Below are positions 37,066-45,967 of a stretch of DNA of 64,000 nucleotides, piece after piece. The translations under genes and the position numbers were made by a program. The notes under the pieces are model-generated. The model saw only the letters and a list, made by a program, of their open reading frames with translations. It ran no database searches and was not told the DNA's origin. Numbering within the stretch: the stretch's first letter is position 1; each line of letters starts with the position of its first letter. The stretch covers positions 40,525-104,524 of the forward strand of contig NZ_CANLFB010000018.1 of the NCBI RefSeq assembly GCF_947489755.1, read 5' to 3'. Origin of the DNA: an uncultured Psychromonas sp. (GTDB lineage: Bacteria; Pseudomonadota; Gammaproteobacteria; Enterobacterales; Psychromonadaceae).

Positions 37066-38802
37066 ATGTCGACACAATTACAGATTTCAGTTGGAGAATA
37101 TTCAGATAAAGGATTAAAGCCAGTCAATCAAGACGCTTATGGTATTTACATTCCACAAGAACCTATTTTAACGAGTAAAGGTATCGCCATTGCAATTTCA
37201 GATGGCATCAGTAGTAGTGACGTTAGCCAAATAGCCAGTGAAGCAAGTGTTAAGTCTTTTCTTGAGGACTATTTTTGTACCTCGGAAACCTGGTCGGTGA
37301 AGAAGTCTGCGCAGCAAGTTTTAGTCGCGAATAACGCCTGGTTATACTCACAAAGCCAGAAGAGTCATCATCGCTTTAATAAAGATAAAGGGTACGTTTG
37401 TACTTTTAGCGCGCTTATTATCAAGTCAACCACAGCCCACCTTTTCCATGTTGGCGATTCACGCATCTATTTACTGCGTGATAATAAACTGCAATTATTA
37501 ACGGAGGATCACCGTCATTGGGTATCTAAAGATCAACATTACCTGTCCAGAGCAATGGGAATAAGTGCATACGTTGAGATTGATTATAATATCATTAACC
37601 TAGAAATAGGTGATGTTTTCATACTGGCGACCGATGGAATATATGAACACAATAATGAAGCATTTATTATTGAAACAATTGAAAAGTATAAACAAGATTT
37701 AACAAAAGCTTGTGAAGTAATTGCACACAATGCACTAAAGCAAGGCAGTGACGATAATTTAACACTTCAAATCATCGATATTGTTAATTTGCCAAGTAAA
37801 ACTTCCGATGAGGTTTATGCTCAACTTACAGCTCTGCCATTCCCCCCTATTTTACACGCGCGTATGCAATTTGATGGCTATGAAATTATTGATACATTAC
37901 ACGATAGTAGCCGTAGCCATATTTACTTAGCCATTGATAACCACAGCCAACAAAAAGTTGTCATCAAGACACCTTCAACGGATTTATCTTCTGACCCTGC
38001 TTATTTAGAACGCTTTTTAATGGAAGAATGGATAGCGCGTCGCATCGATAATGCACATGTATTAAAGCCTTGTTTACAAATGCGTGAACGTCATTTTATT
38101 TACGTTGCTAGTGAATTTATTGAAGGTCAAACTCTCACACAATGGATGATTGATAATCCAAAACCTGATTTAGAAAGTGTCAGAGTCATTGTTGAGCAAA
38201 TTGCCAAAGGTCTATTGGCTTTCCACCGACAAGAAATGATCCATCAAGATTTACGACCAGAAAACATTATGATAGACAACAAAGGCTTGGTAAAAATAAT
38301 TGATTTTGGTTCTACTAAAGTGGCTGGATTAATGGAAATAAACTCACCATTAATGCATCAAGATAACTTAGGAACAGCGCAATATACAGCACCAGAATAC
38401 TTTTTAGGGGAACTTGCTGCAAGTAATGCAGATATCTTCTCATTAGGTGTAATGACTTATCAAATGCTAACTGGAAAGCTTCCCTTTGGGGCTGAAGTTG
38501 CTCGTGCTAAAACCAAATCAGCACAAAAACGTTTACAATATCACTCTGTTCTTGATGATGATCGTGAAATACCTGCATGGATAGACGATACACTTTGGAA
38601 AGCACTTAACCCTAACCCACAAGATCGCTACCATGAATTATCTGAATTTTTATATGATTTACGGAATCCTAATAAAGCCTTTTTAAATAATATTCGCCCG
38701 CCTTTATTGGAACGAGACCCATTATTATTTTGGAAAGGTCTATCCGCTGTACTGAGCGTGATTATCTGTGTTCTTTTATTTGTATTGAATGGGCAATCAT
38801 AA
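37066..38802 (+). CDS. Bifunctional PP2C phosphatase / Ser-Thr protein kinase, membrane anchored
   Basis: A 578-residue fusion. Residues 1-240 form a PP2C phosphatase domain (N-Q-D, I-S-D-G-I-S, H-V-G-D-S-R, A-T-D-G, G-S-D-D-N-L-T). Residues about 268-535 form a Hanks-type kinase: Lys301 in VVIKTP, H-Q-D-L-R-P-E-N (393-400) with Gln for the usual Arg, and D-F-G (414-416). The C-terminal helix (555-575) anchors it to the membrane. Similar fusions sit in nitrate/nitrite assimilation clusters of marine bacteria and pseudomonads; here no such genes flank it. Targets are unknown. All metal and catalytic Asp residues appear intact. Confidence 0.88.
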   Translation: MSTQLQISVGEYSDKGLKPVNQDAYGIYIPQEPILTSKGIAIAISDGISSSDVSQIASEASVKSFLEDYFCTSETWSVKKSAQQVLVANNAWLYSQSQKSHHRFNKDKGYVCTFSALIIKSTTAHLFHVGDSRIYLLRDNKLQLLTEDHRHWVSKDQHYLSRAMGISAYVEIDYNIINLEIGDVFILATDGIYEHNNEAFIIETIEKYKQDLTKACEVIAHNALKQGSDDNLTLQIIDIVNLPSKTSDEVYAQLTALPFPPILHARMQFDGYEIIDTLHDSSRSHIYLAIDNHSQQKVVIKTPSTDLSSDPAYLERFLMEEWIARRIDNAHVLKPCLQMRERHFIYVASEFIEGQTLTQWMIDNPKPDLESVRVIVEQIAKGLLAFHRQEMIHQDLRPENIMIDNKGLVKIIDFGSTKVAGLMEINSPLMHQDNLGTAQYTAPEYFLGELAASNADIFSLGVMTYQMLTGKLPFGAEVARAKTKSAQKRLQYHSVLDDDREIPAWIDDTLWKALNPNPQDRYHELSEFLYDLRNPNKAFLNNIRPPLLERDPLLFWKGLSAVLSVIICVLLFVLNGQS

Positions 38803-38874
38803 GCGGAGTGTAATAAATATGATTGCTGAAATGAAAAGTTAACTAAAAAATCTTTGCGTCGCTAAAAGCAATGC

Positions 38875-38922
38875 ATCAACAAGTTAAAAAGAGACATTTC
38901 CAATCATTTTTAGCTTGTTGAT
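38875..38922. terminator. Bidirectional terminator between kinase and MATE genes
   Basis: 16-bp stem: ATCAACAAGTTAAAAA at 38875-38890 pairs with 38907-38922 with a single G-U pair and a 16-nt loop. Confidence 0.8.
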
Positions 38923-38941
38923 ATACTTCTAATGACCCTGT

Positions 38942-40471
38942 TTATTTATTTTCATTATCATTTATGCACTTATTCTCTGAATCCAAGCTGCTAAGAACAG
39001 CTTCATTATTATCCGTATTATATTGCTGCTCAGTTAAACTTTCTTCGCTATCAGCACACATATAAATTCGACTAGAACAAAATGGAGTTAAGGGTAAAGC
39101 TGAGGTCATATTAAGCTCTTCTTCATTATTATCGTTATTAATATTGTCATTCATCCCTAACTTGTTAAGAATTCGCTGTGCCCAAGCCCATGAAATTAAA
39201 CCAAATAAAATAGCACCCACCGCTTGACCAGCAACAACACCTAACGCGCCAAACCATTCACCGCCAAAATAAACAAATGGAATGGTACCGATCGTTGCTT
39301 TACCTATATTCATGACGGTAGAAGTACTCGGGTATCCTAAATTATTAAATGTCCCATTAGCAATGAACATCACACCGTTAAATATAAAGACAATACATAA
39401 CCAAGTGCAATAAAAATCGATCATTTCTGCGGCATCACCCTGCGCACCAAAAGCACTAATAATATAATTTTTAGATAGGCCGATAATTGCGGCTATCACC
39501 ACTACATAAGCGGCGGTGAATTGCAGTGCTCGTTTATTAGTAAGACGCACGCGGTCGTATAATAACGCACCAAAATTTTGTCCTATAATAGGACCAACAG
39601 CACCTGATATTGCAAAAATCATCCCAAAAGCAACTGGTAATAAGCGCCCTATAACAGCCCAACCAGCAACATAACTATCTCCGAATGAGGCAATCATCAT
39701 GGTGACATAAGCATTACCTAAAGGGGTTGCGATATTGGTGCTCATTGCAGGAATCGCAACGTTAAATATTTCTTTTTGGTCAGCAAGCCATTGTCTATAA
39801 TCAAATTTCCCCATTAACTTATGAATGTGCGTAACACCGTATAACGCCACCCAAGCAACGGCAAACCGGGAAATAACAGAAGCGATAGCAGCACCATGTA
39901 GCCCTAAACCAAAAGTAAATATAAACAGTGGGTCCAATATGGCATTCACACCACCACCCGCTAAAGTTGAATACATCGCAAGTTTGGCATCACCAACAGA
40001 TCGCAAAGCAGCACCCGCGCTCATAGCAACACACAAAACAGGTAAAGAGGGTAAAAGAATACGTAAGTAGCTGACGGCTAAATCATGTGTTTCACCTTGA
40101 GCACCAATTAAGCTAACCAATTCAGGTGCAAAGTACCAAGTTAACCCTGCAATAATAACGCCGACGATAAAACCTGAGACTAAAATATTAATCACTAAAC
40201 GCCGGGCTTTTTCTCGATTTTGTTGTCCAATCGCTTTAGAAACTAATGCAGTCATCGAAATCGATAAGCCAATACTGATAGAGGTAGTAAAGAAGGCAAT
40301 TGTTCCAGCATAACCAACCGCTGCAGCGAGTTCAGTTTCACCCAGCAAACTAATGAAGAAGAGATCGGCCAAATCAACAATAAATAGCGCCGTTAATCCA
40401 ATCGCATTGGTTGATGACATAACAATAATATGATTGAAAATATTACCGCTAACAAATTTTCCTTTTGCCAT
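38942..40471 (-). CDS. MATE family efflux transporter
   Basis: A 509-residue, 12-helix MATE transporter (DinF/NorM superfamily) exporting cationic drugs or metabolites in exchange for Na+ or H+. The N-terminal half reads L-F-I-V-D-L-A-D-L-F-F-I-S-L-L-G, and G-Q-x-x-G-A is repeated in the C-terminal half. After the last helix there is an unusual acidic, Asn-rich tail of about 70 residues. A run of five ATACAAA heptamers lies directly upstream of the ribosome site (GGA), raising the possibility of repeat-length control. Substrate unknown. Confidence 0.88.
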   Translation of the reverse strand: MAKGKFVSGNIFNHIIVMSSTNAIGLTALFIVDLADLFFISLLGETELAAAVGYAGTIAFFTTSISIGLSISMTALVSKAIGQQNREKARRLVINILVSGFIVGVIIAGLTWYFAPELVSLIGAQGETHDLAVSYLRILLPSLPVLCVAMSAGAALRSVGDAKLAMYSTLAGGGVNAILDPLFIFTFGLGLHGAAIASVISRFAVAWVALYGVTHIHKLMGKFDYRQWLADQKEIFNVAIPAMSTNIATPLGNAYVTMMIASFGDSYVAGWAVIGRLLPVAFGMIFAISGAVGPIIGQNFGALLYDRVRLTNKRALQFTAAYVVVIAAIIGLSKNYIISAFGAQGDAAEMIDFYCTWLCIVFIFNGVMFIANGTFNNLGYPSTSTVMNIGKATIGTIPFVYFGGEWFGALGVVAGQAVGAILFGLISWAWAQRILNKLGMNDNINNDNNEEELNMTSALPLTPFCSSRIYMCADSEESLTEQQYNTDNNEAVLSSLDSENKCINDNENK

Positions 40472-40485
40472 GAGCTAAATTCCAA

Positions 40486-40520
40486 ATACAAAATACAAAA
40501 TACAAAATACAAAATACAAA
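40486..40520. repeat. Heptanucleotide tandem repeat, (ATACAAA)x5
   Basis: Five perfect head-to-tail copies, 35 bp, ending 15 bases before the MATE start codon. On the transcribed strand the units read TTTGTAT. Repeat length could vary by slippage and alter the 5' leader. Confidence 0.9.
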
Positions 40521-40670
40521 ATGAGAGAATATGAAAATCAACAGGCTCAATAGTAAAACAGTATTTGACTGAGCTGTTAGTGACTAAATAATAGAGAAAC
40601 TTTACAAAAATAAACTTAAAGCTGGTGAGTATAGTAGATATCGAGCAAGGAGACGAGGCTAGAAATGAAA

Positions 40671-40693
40671 AAAGCCAGCAAGATGCTGGCTTT
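40671..40693 (-). terminator. Terminator of alginate lyase 2
   Basis: AAAGCCAGCA / TGCTGGCTTT, a 10-bp perfect stem with a 3-nt loop, 26 bases after the reverse-strand stop codon, with an A tract that reads as a U tract in the transcript. Confidence 0.88.
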
Positions 40694-40718
40694 ACCGATG
40701 TAAAAAACTAATTAACTA

Positions 40719-42305
40719 TTATTTTTTGTATTCATCATGTGATGTTTTAATTTTGTAGAAGGTAGCTTGTACAAAATCTTCTGGGTCACCAGAGTTGTTT
40801 TGGTTGTATGCACCCACTTTAAAGTACATGTAACGACCACCTTGGTCATAACCACTTTTGCTCATATCAACAACTTGAACAGCATCATCTTTTCCATCAC
40901 GTTTTACGGTAACAGTCATTGTGTTGCCTTCAACTTTAATTTGGTATGAGAATACTTCACCTAACGCAATACCATCATCAACTTCACCACTTAAATCGCC
41001 TACTAAACTAAAGTAGTTATCTGAACCTTCAAGTGTATTTTCATGTGCAAAGTAAACTGAACCAGTGTCTCTGTTTGGTAATTTACGGTAGTAAAGACGG
41101 ATAGGCTCATCATCTTGGTCATGGATTTGACCGATAATGAAACGACCTACTTGGCCTAACTCACCTGTAGACGTTGTATGATCTACTTTCATTGTGACAT
41201 CTAACGTACCATCAACACCACCAGCGGCTTCAAGATCAGATTCTGGCGCACTACCAAATACCCAGTTATTTTTGTTAACACCTTTAGTAGAGATAGACTT
41301 ATCGCCTCGGCGTAACATTTCACGCATTTCAGTACGTGTGTATTTAGTGTTTTTAGAAGTACGAGTCCCTTTAATGAATGTTTTAATCACTAAACCACCG
41401 TCATCACCAGTATAAAATAACTCTGGTTGCTCGTAACCTTGGTTTAAGTACCATTCATCAACATTATCAGGTTTACCATTTTTATCATGGTCAAACGGTT
41501 GTGATAAATACCATGTTGTTAAATCAAAGTTTTCACCAGGTTTGTTACCCGCTAATGGAACTGCTGGGATTGTTGGTGATTTTAATGGCACATCCCACCA
41601 CGTTTTTTTGCTACAATCAGAAACCGCTGAATCACATTTTAAAGGAACATGCGTACCGAAGTCCCCTAAACGCAATGCTTTCATTTTAGCTTTTTCTTTC
41701 GCTTTTTTAGCTTTTGCTGCTTTGTCTAAGATTTTATTTTCTGCTGCATTTGCTGCAATAACATCATCAGTAATAAATTCATTTGGAAGACAAGTATTAA
41801 CGGCACAGTTTACTGCATAAAACTCAGTCACACTGTTCCACATGTTTTTAGTGTTACCGTGACCTACGTATTTAATATAACGTGCTTTAACGGCAGTAAA
41901 TGGGAAACGTTCAATTGACGTTACCTTACCTGATGATTTCATGCCTTCAAGAACCGTTGTCCATGTTTTGCCATCTTCACTCACTAAGATATCAAAATTA
42001 CTAGCACGTTGATGACCTTTAGAGAAAGCGATTCGCACAGCATCAAATTCAGCAACTTGACCGTAATCTAAAGTAGCGTAAGCATTATCACCACTTGCAG
42101 ACCAACGTGTTGAAATGTCACCATCGATTAAACGATCTGGGCCATTTCCGTCATGAACACTAGATTCTGTAGCGACAACGGTTAGTGCCGCTTGAGTACC
42201 TGCTAAGTTAATTGGACCTGTTGGCTCATCTGTTGTAGTAGCACAACCTGATAATGCAACAGCAATAGAAGTACTTAAAAATAAACTTAATTTTCCGTGT
42301 TTCAT
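40719..42305 (-). CDS. Alginate lyase PL7 lipoprotein with F5/8-type (CBM32-like) domain
   Basis: A 528-residue lipoprotein. The lipobox is LSGC (Cys21), so it is probably on the outer membrane. Residues about 38-168 form a discoidin/F5/8 type C domain (L-I-D-G-D-I-S-T-R-W-S-A-S-G, K-x-Y-V-G-H-G), typical of CBM32 sugar binding. A Lys/Ala-rich linker (195-211) follows, then the PL7 domain with R-T-E-M-R (324-328), Q-I-H (393-395) and Y-F-K-V-G-A-Y-N-Q (494-502). The catalytic residues are intact. It would tether alginate and cleave it at the cell surface, complementing the secreted PL7 at 31 kb. Confidence 0.92.
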   Translation of the reverse strand: MKHGKLSLFLSTSIAVALSGCATTTDEPTGPINLAGTQAALTVVATESSVHDGNGPDRLIDGDISTRWSASGDNAYATLDYGQVAEFDAVRIAFSKGHQRASNFDILVSEDGKTWTTVLEGMKSSGKVTSIERFPFTAVKARYIKYVGHGNTKNMWNSVTEFYAVNCAVNTCLPNEFITDDVIAANAAENKILDKAAKAKKAKEKAKMKALRLGDFGTHVPLKCDSAVSDCSKKTWWDVPLKSPTIPAVPLAGNKPGENFDLTTWYLSQPFDHDKNGKPDNVDEWYLNQGYEQPELFYTGDDGGLVIKTFIKGTRTSKNTKYTRTEMREMLRRGDKSISTKGVNKNNWVFGSAPESDLEAAGGVDGTLDVTMKVDHTTSTGELGQVGRFIIGQIHDQDDEPIRLYYRKLPNRDTGSVYFAHENTLEGSDNYFSLVGDLSGEVDDGIALGEVFSYQIKVEGNTMTVTVKRDGKDDAVQVVDMSKSGYDQGGRYMYFKVGAYNQNNSGDPEDFVQATFYKIKTSHDEYKK

Positions 42306-43028
42306 TAGAACCCTTATTTATATTATTTAATGATGTAACAAATGCAATTTCAAGCTGTATAAAATGATTATTTATATCGACCAAATCTGCAGATGGTGCT
42401 CTTTATTTCTTGCTTATAAGCCTACATTAAGTTTTTCTAGTAAGTATTGAACATTGTCAGAAAGTCTAAACTAGATCTCAGTTTGAGCATAAAATTCCTA
42501 AGAAGTTAGATCTACTGAAAGTTTAATTAAAAAACCTAACGCCTACATATTAGGCACCTAGAGCAATAAAGCACAAGTTAGTTACTCATTTTATGATTAA
42601 AATAGTAATTAGGGCTCATTCTATTTTTTGCTAAAAATGCAGTTTATTTTTTAAATAAATAACGATCTGAAACGTATCTATTTTGCCATCGATATTTATT
42701 CTAATGAAAGAACTAAGTAAAGAGTTTAGAATTGAATGAAAAATTCAAAGTGCTTCATTTGTATTATTAAAATGCAACAATCAACCATGTTAATAACGTT
42801 TCAATATATTCCTCTCCCCTTATTTACTTTAATTTTTATATGATTAATGGACATGACTTCAGTATGAGTGTGCAAAGTGTATTTCGATTCTCTCGTTACA
42901 TTTTTACTTTATGCCCATTAAATTATATCGATAGTTTTATCACTTCCCCTTAAATTTCTAGCCTAATATGTTAATGTAGACTGACTGAACTTAGCGTTAT
43001 TCATCAATTTATTAATGGAGAACTTCTA
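42306..43028. other. Divergent intergenic region
   Basis: About 720 AT-rich bases between alginate lyase 2 (reverse) and acnA (forward), with the promoters of both. No clear operator, repeat or small gene was recognised. Confidence 0.3.
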
Positions 43029-45767
43029 ATGAACAAGTCGACACAATGCTTACAAAAACTTGAAATTAATGGCGAAACTTGCCACTACTACAGTTTTGAG
43101 GGATTAGCAGATAAATATGACCTTTCTCGTTTACCCTTCGCCGCAAAAATCCTATTAGAAAATTTATTACGTCATGCCGATAGTGATTTCGTCCAACAGC
43201 AAGATATTGATACCCTCGCAAAATGGGATGTAGATAATTGGCAAGATACCGAAATTGCCTTTGTCCCCTCTCGCGTTATATTACAGGATTTCACAGGCGT
43301 TCCTGCCGTGGTTGATTTAGCCGCAATGCGTGACGCTATCGTGAAGATGGGTGGACAAGCCGATAAAATAAATCCTTTAAACCCAGTAGAACTAGTTATT
43401 GACCATTCAGTCATGGTAGATGTTTTTGGACAAGCTGATGCCATGCAACAAAATACCGCGATTGAATTTCAACGCAATAATGAACGTTATCAATTTCTGC
43501 GTTGGGGACAACAAAGCTTTGATAACTTTAAAGTGGTACCACCAGGTCGCGGTATCGTGCATCAAGTAAACTTGGAGTATTTAGCAAGAGTTGTCTTTAA
43601 CAAACCAGATCAAGATAACTTACTATACCCAGATACCTTAGTAGGAACTGATTCACATACCACCATGATCAATGGATTAGGTGTATTAGGTTGGGGAGTT
43701 GGCGGCATAGAAGCAGAAGCTGCGATGTTAGGTCAACCAGTCACTATGTTATTGCCAGAAATTGTAGGTTTCGAATTAACAGGTAAGTTACTCGCAGGTA
43801 CCACTGCGACTGACTTAGTATTGACCGTAACAGAACAATTACGCTCGGCAGGTGTGGTAGGGAAATTTGTAGAGTTTTTTGGTGAAGGCGTCAATGAACT
43901 CACCTTAGCGGATAGAGCCACCATTGCAAATATGGCCCCTGAATATGGCGCAACTTGTGGTATTTTCCCTATTGATCATCAAACCACTGACTACTTACAA
44001 TTAACCGGTCGTGATGACAAACATATCGATCGTATTAAAGCCTATCTAAAAGCAATGGATATGTGGGGAACCGAGTCGCAACAGAATGCGGTTTACCATA
44101 GTCAACTATCATTACAGCTAGAAGATGTAGTGCCTTCTATTGCAGGACCAAAACGACCACAAGATAGAATTTCATTAGATACAGCAGGCAAAGCTTACCG
44201 AGACTGGTTAGATTTACAAAACAACATCACACAAATAGATGCCAATCAACCCGAAAGTGGTTTCGAAAGTGAAGGAGGCCAACCTTCTACATTATTACCC
44301 TCAGATGAGGGAGACGCAGGTGTCCCTTGTCAATACGATGGCAAAGACTTTGTGCTCAAACATGGCTCAGTCGTTATTGCCGCCATTACGAGTTGTACTA
44401 ACACCTCGAACCCATCGGTATTGATCGCCGCAGGGTTATTAGCGAGAAATGCAAAGCAGTGTGGTTTAGATGTTAAACCTTGGGTTAAAACCAGTTTTGC
44501 ACCCGGCTCACAAGTTGTGACTGATTATTTACTTAAGTCCGGTTTAAACGAAGATTTAGATGCACTGGGTTTTCAATTAGTCGGATATGGTTGTACTACC
44601 TGTATTGGTAACTCTGGTCCTTTACCAAAAGAAATTAGCCAAGCAATCCATCAAGGTGACTTGTCGGTAACATCGGTATTATCAGGTAACCGTAACTTTG
44701 AGGGACGTATTCATCCAGAAGTACAAGCAAACTACTTAGCGTCACCACCTCTTGTTGTTGCCTATGCGTTGGCAGGCAATATGAAAATAGACATTGCCAC
44801 AGAATCATTAGGGAATGATGCTTCAGGTAACCCCGTTTACTTAAAAGATATCTGGCCTGATAACCAAGAAATTAAACAATTTATTGAAAAATCCATCGAC
44901 AGCGCTATGTTTACCAAACGCTACTCAGATGTTTATAGCGGCAATAAAGATTGGCAAGCATTAGACGTCATTCAAAGCCAAAAATATGATTGGCCTGATT
45001 CTACTTATGTCAAACTACCGCCCTTTTTTGATGATATTAGTGCGCAGATTCCAGAAATTAAGGATATCAACAATGCACGTTGTTTATTAAAACTAGGTGA
45101 TAGTGTCACTACTGATCATATATCACCTGCAGGTTCCATTGCACTGGATAGCCCAGCTGCTGAGTACTTACAGAATGAGGGTGTTGCTGCTAAAGATTTT
45201 AACTCTTATGGGTCTAGACGAGGCAATCATGAAGTGATGATGCGAGGGACTTTTGCAAACGTTCGTTTACGTAACTTACTCGCTCCATGTACTGAAGGTT
45301 GTTGGACACGAATGATGCCATCTGGTGAAGAAATGAGTGTATTCGATGCTGCTATGCAATATAAACAACAAAACATTGCTTCAATTGTATTAGCAGGTAA
45401 AGAATACGGAACAGGCAGTTCTCGTGACTGGGCAGCTAAAGGACCTGCGCTATTAGGTGTTAAAGCAGTCATTGCACAGAGTTACGAGAGAATTCATCGT
45501 TCTAATTTAGTCGGAATGGGAATATTGCCACTGCAGTTTATGCCTGACGATAACGTCGATTCATTGAATCTGACTGGCGAAGAGGAATTCACTATTCCTG
45601 CGGTCACTAAAGGCCAAAAAACGGTGCTGGTATCAGTCGTTGATAAAGATAATAAAAAACAGTCTTTTGAAGTTAAGATTCGAATTGATACACCGAATGA
45701 GTTTAGTTATTACCAAAATGGTGGGATATTGCATTATGTGTTGCGCAACCTTGCAACAGAGCATTAA
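43029..45767 (+). CDS. acnA: Aconitate hydratase A
   Basis: A 912-residue [4Fe-4S] aconitase (EC 4.2.1.3) of the AcnA/IRP type, isomerising citrate to isocitrate. The cluster cysteines are in S-C-T-N-T-S-N-P and G-C-T-T-C-I-G-N-S-G. R-G-N-H-E-V-M-M-R-G and the swivel-domain G-T-G-S-S-R-D-W-A-A-K-G are also present. Length is normal. AcnA types are often stress or stationary-phase forms and can bind RNA when the cluster is lost. GGAG precedes the ATG. Monocistronic, with a strong terminator shared with mdoH. Confidence 0.95.
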   Translation: MNKSTQCLQKLEINGETCHYYSFEGLADKYDLSRLPFAAKILLENLLRHADSDFVQQQDIDTLAKWDVDNWQDTEIAFVPSRVILQDFTGVPAVVDLAAMRDAIVKMGGQADKINPLNPVELVIDHSVMVDVFGQADAMQQNTAIEFQRNNERYQFLRWGQQSFDNFKVVPPGRGIVHQVNLEYLARVVFNKPDQDNLLYPDTLVGTDSHTTMINGLGVLGWGVGGIEAEAAMLGQPVTMLLPEIVGFELTGKLLAGTTATDLVLTVTEQLRSAGVVGKFVEFFGEGVNELTLADRATIANMAPEYGATCGIFPIDHQTTDYLQLTGRDDKHIDRIKAYLKAMDMWGTESQQNAVYHSQLSLQLEDVVPSIAGPKRPQDRISLDTAGKAYRDWLDLQNNITQIDANQPESGFESEGGQPSTLLPSDEGDAGVPCQYDGKDFVLKHGSVVIAAITSCTNTSNPSVLIAAGLLARNAKQCGLDVKPWVKTSFAPGSQVVTDYLLKSGLNEDLDALGFQLVGYGCTTCIGNSGPLPKEISQAIHQGDLSVTSVLSGNRNFEGRIHPEVQANYLASPPLVVAYALAGNMKIDIATESLGNDASGNPVYLKDIWPDNQEIKQFIEKSIDSAMFTKRYSDVYSGNKDWQALDVIQSQKYDWPDSTYVKLPPFFDDISAQIPEIKDINNARCLLKLGDSVTTDHISPAGSIALDSPAAEYLQNEGVAAKDFNSYGSRRGNHEVMMRGTFANVRLRNLLAPCTEGCWTRMMPSGEEMSVFDAAMQYKQQNIASIVLAGKEYGTGSSRDWAAKGPALLGVKAVIAQSYERIHRSNLVGMGILPLQFMPDDNVDSLNLTGEEEFTIPAVTKGQKTVLVSVVDKDNKKQSFEVKIRIDTPNEFSYYQNGGILHYVLRNLATEH

Positions 45768-45860
45768 TATTAACGTTCTTTAATCAGCACTTTTTTATTT
45801 TTGTTTTTAACTGTTATTTTTTAACACTTGATAATAGTTAATAGCTAATATTTTCAATAA

Positions 45861-45906
45861 ATAAAGGCAGGCCTGTAGTGGTCAAGTAAATCTGGCCTGC
45901 CTTTAT
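45861..45906. terminator. Bidirectional terminator between acnA and mdoH
   Basis: ATAAAGGCAGGCC at 45861-45873 and GGCCTGCCTTTAT at 45894-45906, a 13-bp perfect stem with a 20-nt loop, between two convergent genes. Confidence 0.82.
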
Positions 45907-45967
45907 GATAACACCACTATAAAAAACGATAAAAAAATATCCTACTACCCTTCCGCGATCTATTTTC

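Noticed and set aside
38850..38862. TTTGCGTC as a second GEMM riboswitch core (reverse strand)
   Set aside because: Flanking stems and the other conserved words are missing; it lies in a terminator region.
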